DNA of 64,000 nt from NCBI GenBank assembly GCA_017437905.1, contig JAFRWY010000081.1, forward strand, positions 1-64,000. The letters run 5' to 3'. Position numbers and translations under genes: made by a program. How positions within the stretch are numbered: position 1 is the first letter of the stretch; the number at the start of each line of letters is the position of its first letter. Shown one piece after another: positions 26,737 to 34,300 of this stretch. Origin of the DNA: Eubacterium sp. (GTDB lineage Bacteria; Bacillota; Clostridia; Lachnospirales; Lachnospiraceae). Below the pieces are notes generated by a model, which was given only the letters and a program-made list of their open reading frames with translations, had not been told where the DNA came from and did no database searches.

Positions 26737-28437
26737 ATGGCAGATTATTTATCACCTGGGGTTTATGTTGAAGAATATGATAATTCCCCGCGAGGTATTG
26801 AAGGCGTAGGAACAAGCACAGCCGGTTTTGTCGGCCTTGCTGAGAAGGGCCCGGTTTCCGGAGCACCCGTATTTGTTCAGAGTTTTAAAGCTTTTAAGCA
26901 GACATTCGGTGGATACTTAAATGAGTTCACCTACGGAGAGTACAGATTCCTTGCAAACAGCGTTGAGCAGTTCTTTACCAACGGCGGTAACAGATGCTTC
27001 GTTATGAGAGTTGCTCCCAGTGATGCAGAGGCATCCTCCGCTGAGAAGGGCCTTATCACTCTTAAGGCAAAGAACCCCGGCGTATGGGGCGACAAGATCC
27101 AGGTTACACTGAATTCCGTAAGACGTCGTAAGATCCAGCTGATGGAAGACACCGATATCGGATATAAGGCTAAGACCACCGAGGGTCTCCGTGAAGGCGA
27201 TTACGTAGAATTCGAAGGAACCTACACACGGATCAAGACGATCATGGACAACATGATCACCTTTGAGGATGATCTTCCGGAGAAGGCTGTTGACGGAAAT
27301 ATCATTCCCGAGAATGTACTTTATGTTGTAACCTTTGATATGAGCGTGCGTTATGCGGAAGAGGCTGAGCGTTATGCAGATCTTACCTTCAATCCCGCAT
27401 CTCCGCAGTACATCGGTGCAAAGCTTGCAACAAGTGAGCTGGTTGATATCGAGATCGAGCCGATGGAAGATGCCGGTGATCCGGTAGAAGCCATCCTCGG
27501 CGACGGCGAGACCAGCGGAGCGTTCTTCCTTGAGGACGGATCCGACGGAAGCGTTTCCGAGATCAATGCGGGCACATTTATCGGTGAGGACAATGGCCCC
27601 GGCAAGCGTACCGGTCTGCAGGCATTTGTTGAGAACAGCAATGTAAACATGCTTGCGATCCCCGGTATCACGATTCCGGAAGTGGTTGTATCCCTGGTAG
27701 GTCACTGCGAGATCCAGAGAAACCGTTTTGCGGTTATCGATATGCCGAAGGATTACTACAAGCCGGCAGATCTGGTTAACTACAGAAGTATGATCGATTC
27801 CACTTATGCGGCAATGTATCATCCGTGGATCGAGGTATTTGATCCGTCTTCCAACAAGGCTGATTTCGTACCTCCTTCAGGTGCGGTTATGGGTATCTAT
27901 GCAAGAACCGATCAGAACCGTGGTGTTCACAAGGCTCCGGCAAATGAGACTGTATTCTGCTCCGGCCTGAAGACCAACTACACCAAGGAAGAGCAGGATC
28001 TTCTGAATCCGGAAGGCATCAACCTGATCCGCGCACTGCCCGGACAGGGTATCCGCGTATGGGGCGCTCGTACAGCTTCCACCAACGCAACCTTTAAGTA
28101 TGTCAATGTACGTCGTCTCTTCATCTATGTGGAGGAGAGTATCAAGGCAAATACCAACTGGGTTGTATTCGAACCGAACGATTCTTCACTTTGGCAGAGA
28201 GTACAGCTGTCCGTATCCGGTTTCCTTGACGGACTCTGGAGAAACGGTATGCTGGCCGGTGATTCACCTTCCGCAGGCTACTTCGTTGAGATCGGACCTT
28301 CGACTATGTCCAGGGATGATATCTTGAATGGCCGACTGATTTGTAACGTAGGTATTGCTCCGTCCAGACCGGCTGAGTTTGTGATCTTCCGCGTAACGCA
28401 GTTCACATCCGAAGCACAGTCCGGCGGAGAAGGCTGA
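26737..28437 (+). CDS. Contractile tail sheath protein
   Basis: MADYLSPGVYVEEYDNSPRGIEGVGTSTAGFVG is the signature N-terminus of phage_sheath_1 proteins, and the C-terminal domain contains RRLFIYVEESIKANTNWVVFEPNDSSLWQRV, the conserved sheath core. At 566 aa it is a mid-sized sheath. It polymerises around the tube and contracts to drive it out. Only one sheath gene is present, unlike the three of Afp/PVC. Arginine codons are mostly CGT, AGA and CGC, with CGG almost absent, unlike neighbouring genes, which suggests selection for high expression. Confidence 0.97.
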   Translation: MADYLSPGVYVEEYDNSPRGIEGVGTSTAGFVGLAEKGPVSGAPVFVQSFKAFKQTFGGYLNEFTYGEYRFLANSVEQFFTNGGNRCFVMRVAPSDAEASSAEKGLITLKAKNPGVWGDKIQVTLNSVRRRKIQLMEDTDIGYKAKTTEGLREGDYVEFEGTYTRIKTIMDNMITFEDDLPEKAVDGNIIPENVLYVVTFDMSVRYAEEAERYADLTFNPASPQYIGAKLATSELVDIEIEPMEDAGDPVEAILGDGETSGAFFLEDGSDGSVSEINAGTFIGEDNGPGKRTGLQAFVENSNVNMLAIPGITIPEVVVSLVGHCEIQRNRFAVIDMPKDYYKPADLVNYRSMIDSTYAAMYHPWIEVFDPSSNKADFVPPSGAVMGIYARTDQNRGVHKAPANETVFCSGLKTNYTKEEQDLLNPEGINLIRALPGQGIRVWGARTASTNATFKYVNVRRLFIYVEESIKANTNWVVFEPNDSSLWQRVQLSVSGFLDGLWRNGMLAGDSPSAGYFVEIGPSTMSRDDILNGRLICNVGIAPSRPAEFVIFRVTQFTSEAQSGGEG

Positions 28438-28475
28438 GACAATGGAACAGAATAAAGAAAGGGAGATAATAAAAT

Positions 28476-28976
28476 ATGGCAGCTACAACATATGAAAACG
28501 GTAAAGGCTCATACTATCCGTTGACAAAAATGAACTTCCTGGTTACTGTTTCTGAGGTCGCAGGAACTGCCGCGTTCTCAGAGGTGACCGGTGTAGAAGG
28601 ATCGGTTGATGTGATCGATTTCAGACAGGGCAATTCAGGATCTCTGGCACCTGTCAAGATTCCGGGACTTGTTAAGCACGGAAATGTAACTCTGAAGATG
28701 GGCTACATCATTGACAGCCCCTTCAAGACATGGATTCAGGAATGTGTTAGTGAGACACGTGGTCAGATGCCGAGATACGATGTAACCATCGAGCTGATCG
28801 ACATCAACCCCGGTGCTCCGTCCCAGCTGGTTACTACCCCGCAGGGAACAAGAACCTGGACACTCACCAATGCATGGGTATGCAAGTACAACGCACCTGA
28901 TCTGGATGCCGGCAACTCCGGTGTTGCGATCGAGTCCGTTGAGATTGCGTATGAAGAGCTCGTGATTCCTAACTAG
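28476..28976 (+). CDS. Inner tail tube protein (gp19/Afp1-like)
   Basis: The 166-aa protein has the tube fold signature: FLVTVSEVAGTAAFSEVTGVEG near the N-terminus, then PGLVKHGNVTLKMGYIIDSPFKTWI, and a C-terminal SGVAIESVEIAYEELVI. It stacks as hexameric rings inside the sheath and may carry cargo in its lumen. Codon use matches the sheath gene and suggests high expression. It is followed by a 280-bp gap packed with hairpins. Confidence 0.96.
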   Translation: MAATTYENGKGSYYPLTKMNFLVTVSEVAGTAAFSEVTGVEGSVDVIDFRQGNSGSLAPVKIPGLVKHGNVTLKMGYIIDSPFKTWIQECVSETRGQMPRYDVTIELIDINPGAPSQLVTTPQGTRTWTLTNAWVCKYNAPDLDAGNSGVAIESVEIAYEELVIPN

Positions 28977-29256
28977 CGCGTAGCAATGAGCCGTGCACAT
29001 CTGCGAGATATACTGTACGGAAGCCCGGCTTCCATGCACAGTTATATCGAAGCAGATGTATGCGGCGAACGCCGCGACTTTGACTGGACGCTGCAGCCCG
29101 GTGGACTGCGTTCAGCGTCGAAGCGACCAAGTGAAGCGCGACGCGAAGCGACAGGAGAGGCGCGCATGGCGGAATACTCAGTATGCATTTTCAGGGTGCA
29201 TGGTCTTCGGGCCATGCATCTTACAAAGTGCATAGTGAACTATGAAGGAGGTTATC
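28977..29256 (+). other. 280-bp intergenic region with several stable RNA hairpins
   Basis: I find no convincing gene here. At least four hairpins are visible: GGAAGC/GCTTCC with a CCG loop (29019-29033), GCGGC-GAAC-GCCGC (29062-29075), GACGCTG/CAGCGTC enclosing a nested CAG/CTG (29087-29119), and a 9-bp stem closed by a C(TTCG)G tetraloop (29197-29218). None has a T-run. This fits an mRNA processing or 3'-protection element that would raise sheath and tube transcript levels over those of downstream genes. Confidence 0.65.
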
Positions 29257-29619
29257 ATGCAAACAGTTTACGATTTTACACTACCGAAGGGATATATGGA
29301 CTCCAACGGAGAACTTCACCGCCGCGGCAAGATGCGTCTCGCAACGGCCGGAGACGAGATATCTGCCACCAGGGATCCGCGTGTTCTTCAGAACCCGTCC
29401 TACCTTACGATCGTGGTTCTCAGCCGTGTGATCACGGAACTCGAAGGCGTGCAGGGCATCTCCGCAACCGTGATCGAGAGACTGTTCACGGCGGATCTTG
29501 CCTATCTGCAGGATATGTACCAGAGGATCAATGATGTGGAGCCTCCGACCCTCACAGCTGTATGTCCGGATTGCGGAAAGACCTTTGAGGTACCGCTAAA
29601 TTTTACAAGGGAGGGCTAA
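29257..29619 (+). CDS. Tail-assembly-chaperone-like CIS protein
   Basis: The protein begins MQTVYDFTLPKGYMDSNGELHRRGKMRLATAGDEI, a conserved pattern in CIS loci directly after tube genes, and ends with a CPDCGKTFEVPL zinc-ribbon-like pair of cysteines. By position it corresponds to phage tail assembly chaperones, which bind the tape measure and tube during assembly. AAGGAGG precedes ATG 29257; the in-frame ATG at 29242 overlaps this site and is not used. The last codons contain a canonical -1 slippery heptamer (29598-29604) leading into the next frame. Confidence 0.8.
   Translation: MQTVYDFTLPKGYMDSNGELHRRGKMRLATAGDEISATRDPRVLQNPSYLTIVVLSRVITELEGVQGISATVIERLFTADLAYLQDMYQRINDVEPPTLTAVCPDCGKTFEVPLNFTREG
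29598..29604 (+). promoter_or_regulatory. Candidate -1 ribosomal frameshift site (A AAT TTT)
   Basis: In the chaperone-like frame the codons CTA AAT TTT give the heptamer A_AAT_TTT, of the form X_XXY_YYZ. Both tRNAs can re-pair after slipping back one base. The shifted frame reads into the DUF6760 ORF, which has no start codon of its own upstream of its conserved N-terminus. Confidence 0.65.
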
Positions 29620-29831
29620 GGCTTTATCCTGAGGATGAGCTCTACCGGGAGATGGCATTTATCTCGTATTATTTCCACTGGGATGAGGCAAGCGTAATGA
29701 CGCTTGAGCACAGAGAACGGCGGAAATGGTGCAGAGAGATCTCCGGGATCAATAAGGAGCTGAATCCCTCCAAAGAAAAGAAAGAAAAGAGCATCACGGA
29801 GATGCAGCCCGGGAGATTCTCTTTTTCCTAG
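29598..29831 (+). CDS. DUF6760-like CIS protein, probably made as a -1 frameshift extension of the chaperone-like gene
   Basis: The shifted frame encodes GGLRLYPEDELYREMAFISY, then YHFHW-like YYFHWDEASVMTLEHRERRKWCREISGIN, the short conserved domain found after the chaperone gene in CIS loci. The frame is closed by TGA at 29586-29588 and has no ATG, GTG or TTG until ATG 29652, which would delete the conserved YPEDELYRE. The simplest reading is a 191-aa fusion 29257-29831 made by slippage at 29598-29604, analogous to the gpG/gpGT pair of long-tailed phages. The start given here is the first base of the slippery site, not a start codon. Confidence 0.7.
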   Translation, partial: KFYKGGLRLYPEDELYREMAFISYYFHWDEASVMTLEHRERRKWCREISGINKELNPSKEKKEKSITEMQPGRFSFS

Positions 29832-29881
29832 AGCATACATGAGCTCATGGCTTATGCAGAATGTTTCATGAGGATATTGAT

Positions 29882-31363
29882 ATGGCAGGTGGAAACTACG
29901 ACAGATCCAACAATAAGTCACAACTGAATCCGGTTGTAGCATATTCTTTTGCCCTGCAGGTGGAGGCTTCTTTCTTCCTTCCGCTCAGGGCTGTCAGAGT
30001 ATTTACAAAGGAGAACGAGTTCGACTTCTATCAGGAGGGCGGACTGAATGACTATGTCCATATGCTGAGAAAGCCTATCACCAAGCCCTTTACCTTCCAG
30101 GTGGAAAGATATATCGGCGTGGATTCGGGATTCTTTGATCTGAATTCCGGGTTCCTGGATCCCCTGTCCCTGGGAACGGATCTGGTCCTTCCGCTCGTGC
30201 TTTATGTAAACCGTAGCCCGGCGGGTAACTGGCTGAAGAATATCAGTTTTACCAACTGCGCAAGGGCTTATATCTTCACCGGCTGTACCGTGATCGCAAA
30301 GGAATTCGGAGAGTTGAACGCGGAGCAGAGCAAGCTCCATACGGAGACCGTAACCATCGCCTACAGAGAACTCTTCACCCTGAACCAGATCAGTCCGGAC
30401 TGGGAGTCCGGCGAGCAGTGGGAATACGACGGCACCGTAAAAGGCGGTGGGTCTTCCCATACCCAGAACCGGAATAAGAATCAGAAACCGGATATGAGCA
30501 AATGGAATCTGCCGGGAGCCAGGATCAACGGCAAGCCGGAGGAGACGCCCAGTACGGATCATACCGGAAATCGGAGTCTGTATGATAAGATAGCACCTGT
30601 GAGCAAATGGAATATGCCGGGAGCCCGGCCGAAGGAGGAGGCTGAAAGCACGGATCACATGGAGAACCGGAATTTCACCACCCCGGTGAAGCCGAGTCTG
30701 TGGAAATTCCCGAAGAACGGAAATACACCCGAGGGAGATCAGCATACAGCCAACCGTGCCATGGAAATGCCGCCGGCAGAAGCCAGCAAATGGAGCTTCC
30801 CCGGAGCTGTTGATGCAGGGAAGAGTGTGGATCATACCGCAAACCGCAGCGTGAATGAGAAGGCAGAACCCAGTAAGTGGAGTTATCCGGGAACCCGGGA
30901 CAGCATAAAAAGTGTGGAGCATACCCAGAACCGCAGCATGAATACCAAGGCGGAACCCAGTGTTTGGGAGTATCCGAGATCTGCGGGAGAACAGTCCGGT
31001 GTGGAACACACCCAGAATCGCAGTACAAATGAGAAGGCCGAGCCCAGTAAGTGGAGTTTCCCCGGAGCCTCGGACAGCATGCGGAGTGTGGATCATACCC
31101 AGAACCGCAGTACGAATACCAAAGCGGAACCCAGTGTGTGGGAGTATCCGAAATCCGCCGGAGAAAAGTCCGGTGTGGAGCATACCGCAAACCGTAACGT
31201 GAATGAGAAGGCGGAACCCAGCAAGTGGAACTATCCCGGAACCCAGGACAGTTCGGCGAGTGTGGATCATACCCAGAATCGCAGCGTAAATACGAAACCG
31301 AAGGTTGTAAAATGGCCACCTGACAGGAGAGCGCTGAAGGCTCAGGCGCTTTCTGACTTATGA
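29882..31363 (+). CDS. Second tube-family protein with a long repetitive C-terminal tail
   Basis: The first ~175 residues have the gp19 tube fold pattern (SFALQVEASFFLPLRAVRVF, EFDFYQEGGLNDYVHMLRKP, FTFQVERYIGVDSGF, then YRELFTLN), so it is likely the Afp5-like ring joining tube to hub. The remaining ~300 residues are ten repeats of about 29 aa with consensus HTxNRS-N-KAEPSKWxxPG. These are hydrophilic and Trp/Pro-containing, with no hydrophobic core, so they are probably flexible. Such a tail is not part of the usual tube-initiator proteins. ATG 29882 follows GAGGAT; ATG 29861 is also possible. The gene ends overlapping the 31360 start (ATGA). Confidence 0.8.
   Translation: MAGGNYDRSNNKSQLNPVVAYSFALQVEASFFLPLRAVRVFTKENEFDFYQEGGLNDYVHMLRKPITKPFTFQVERYIGVDSGFFDLNSGFLDPLSLGTDLVLPLVLYVNRSPAGNWLKNISFTNCARAYIFTGCTVIAKEFGELNAEQSKLHTETVTIAYRELFTLNQISPDWESGEQWEYDGTVKGGGSSHTQNRNKNQKPDMSKWNLPGARINGKPEETPSTDHTGNRSLYDKIAPVSKWNMPGARPKEEAESTDHMENRNFTTPVKPSLWKFPKNGNTPEGDQHTANRAMEMPPAEASKWSFPGAVDAGKSVDHTANRSVNEKAEPSKWSYPGTRDSIKSVEHTQNRSMNTKAEPSVWEYPRSAGEQSGVEHTQNRSTNEKAEPSKWSFPGASDSMRSVDHTQNRSTNTKAEPSVWEYPKSAGEKSGVEHTANRNVNEKAEPSKWNYPGTQDSSASVDHTQNRSVNTKPKVVKWPPDRRALKAQALSDL
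30458..31330 (+). repeat. Ten in-frame ~87-bp repeats (29 aa each)
   Basis: Units start at each H-T/M-x-N-R. The later six units alternate between an 'EKAEPSKWSxPG' type and a 'TKAEPSVWEYP' type, so duplication probably occurred in pairs of units (about 58 aa). Confidence 0.85.
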
Positions 31364-34300
31364 TTACCATCAAGGCCCCGCTCGAACTGAAGATTCGGTC
31401 GGATCTTGCAAAAGGGTACGATTCTTTCGGAGAGAGAATCGCCGGCAACTATGCATTAATGGGGCTTGAGATCGGAGAAGAAGAGCTTCTGCACATGGTG
31501 AGCTCGCCACCGGAGATCTATCTGATGGACGAGGGCTCCACGACCATAGGCGGAAATACCTTCATTTCCAGCCGGAATGAAGAAAAATACAATATCATCA
31601 ACAATATGTTGAACCGGATCCTGCTTTCCGTGGATGGGGAACTCACCTATCAGGACAGGACCTATATCACGGATGCACTCCATAAACTGGGTATCAAAGA
31701 TGACAGGAAGTTCATGACCCAGGTGAGACGGATGATCGATGAATCCCACCTGGAAGAAGCGTTCCTGAACAACTACTTTGAAATGGTCATGGGGGGCGAG
31801 AACCGGGAGCTTCGGGAGAGAACCCTGGAGCTGACGAAGGAGCTTGCGGAACGGGATACGTACAACATCGAGAGATCCGAGGAGGATTTTCTCAGTGAGA
31901 GGATCCTGCATCGGCTGCGTACTGGTGCGATCTACCAGATCGTTTCCAATTTCAACAAAAGTCTGAACGATACACGGATCGAGCTGCAGGAAAGCATGCT
32001 TTCCGAGCAGGAAAATGTGGCACGGAAGCTGCTGGTGCAGAGTTTCATGTCAAATGTGATCCGTGAGGAGCCCGACCTGATCCATACGGAGCAGGGAAGG
32101 ACCGGAGCCGGAGATATCTCTGAGCAGGTTCTTCGGGAGATATCGGAGATAAGAGAGGGTCGGCCGGGAGAAACCGTCCGCGAGGAACGGACCCGGATCA
32201 CCGAACAAAGAGAAAGAGAATTACGGGAAGCAGAACAGCTGAGGATAGAGCGGGAGACCGCTCTCTTTGGCGAGCGTGAAACTGCAGAGATCGTCTACCG
32301 CGAAGGAGAAACCGGTACGGCGGAACCGTCGGAAGCAGGAGGAGCGACCACGGAACGGGTGATCGTGGAGAGGACCCGTGTGGAAGCTCCCGGAACCACG
32401 GAATACCGGATCAGGGAACAGATCCGCACGGAGCAGGAACCCACCTCTTCTCTTCGGAAAGAGGAAGAAGCAGCCGGTGCGGCTCCGGAAGGAGAACGCA
32501 TCATATCCGAGCTTCGTCCGGGTGAACGCGTGACCGAAAGGGTTACGGAAGAAGGAACCCGGATCACGGAGCGCCGTGACAGTGAACACCTGACGGAAAG
32601 AACAGAGCAGTATCTTACGGAACGTACGGAAGCACCGGTAAGAGACATAGAGAGGACGGAGCTTCAGTACCGCGAGGGAGAGAACCGGGAGGAATTCGAA
32701 GAAACCATCCTAGACCGTCTGACCGAGCGGACGAAGGAGGAAAGCGAAAGGATCAGAGAGCGGCTTACCTCCGAGTCCCGTACCACGGAGCGGACCGGAT
32801 CCGTTCCGGGACCGGAATCACGTACGGAACGGGAAACCGTGGAGAGGGTCCTTCAGGAAGCTGGGGAGACCGTGCTTCCGGGAGAAGAACGCCCGGGAAC
32901 CGTTACAGAGCGTATCACCGAAGGCGGCGAACGCGTGACGGAGCGAAGCGGATCGGAGCAGTACTTTGATCATACGAACCGGTACGTGACCGAGCAGGGA
33001 GAGATCCTCCGGACGGAGCATGAGAGCTCTGAACTGATCTACCGGGAAGGAGCAGAGGCTCCGGAGACAGAGACCGCAGGGACAGAAGGTACTTCCGGTG
33101 AAAGGATCCGGGAGACAAGTGTTTTAGAGAGAGAACGGATCCGCGAAGCGGGAGCACCGGAAGGTACGAAAGAGACCATTCCCGGGGCACCGGGAGAGCG
33201 GGTGACCGAGGAACGAAGCCGTCTTACCGAAAGAGAAAGTACGGAGTATCATACTACGGACCGGATCACCGAAGAACCGGGACAGGTAACCCGTACCGGG
33301 ACAGAACGGACGGAAACCATCCGGGAGACCGGCGGTGAACCGGCAGTACCGGGCGAAAGCATTAGAGAACGTCTGGAGCAGGAGCTCACATCGGAGCTGC
33401 TTACGGAACGTGAGCGGACCGAGGCGGAACTCCGGACAGACCGGTATGTGACCGAGCAGGGAGAGATCCTCCGGACCGAGCATGAAAGCTCCGAACTGAT
33501 CTACCGGGAAGGAGCAGAGGCTCCGGAGTCGGAGACCGTCGGAGAAGAAGGTACTTCCGGCGAAATGATCCGGGAGACAAGTGTAATAGAGAGAGAACGG
33601 ATCCGCGAAGCGGGAGCACCGGAAGGTACGAAAGAGACCGTTCCGGGGGCACCGGGAGAGCGGGTAACCGAGGAACGAAGCCGTCTTACCGAAAGAGAGA
33701 GTACGGAGTATCGTACCACGGACCGGATCACCGAAGAGCCGGGACAGGTAATCCGTACTGAGTCAGAACATACGGAAACCATCCGGGAGACCGGCGGAGA
33801 ACCGGCAGTTCCGGGCGAAAGCATAAGAGAACGTCTGGAGCAGGAGATCACATCGCAGCTGCTTACGGAACGTGAGCGGACCGAGGCGGAGCTCCGGACA
33901 GACCGGTATGTGACCGAACAGGGGGAGATCCTCCGGACAGAGCATGAGAGTTCCGAACTGATCTACCGGGAAGGAGCAGAGACTCCGGAGACGGAGACTG
34001 CCGGAACAGAAGGTACTTCCGGTGAAAGGATCCGGGAGACAAGTGTTTTAGAGAGAGAACGGATCCGCGAAGCGGGAACACCGGAAGAAATCAAAGAGAC
34101 GATTCCGGGGGCACCGGGAGAGCGGGTAACCGAAGAACGAAGCCGTCTTACCGAAAGAGAGAGTACGGAGTATCGTACCACGGACCGGATCACCGAAGAG
34201 CCGGGACAGGTAACCCGTACCGGGACAGAGCGGACGGAAACTATCCGGGAGACCGGTGGGGAACCGGCGGTTCCGGGCGAACACATAAGGGAACGACTGG

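Noticed and set aside
28986..29534. ORFs overlapping the tube-chaperone gap (29-kb region, other frames)
   Set aside because: They have no ribosome site, overlap the well-supported gene at 29257, and the translation is of low-complexity Arg/Ser type from hairpin DNA.
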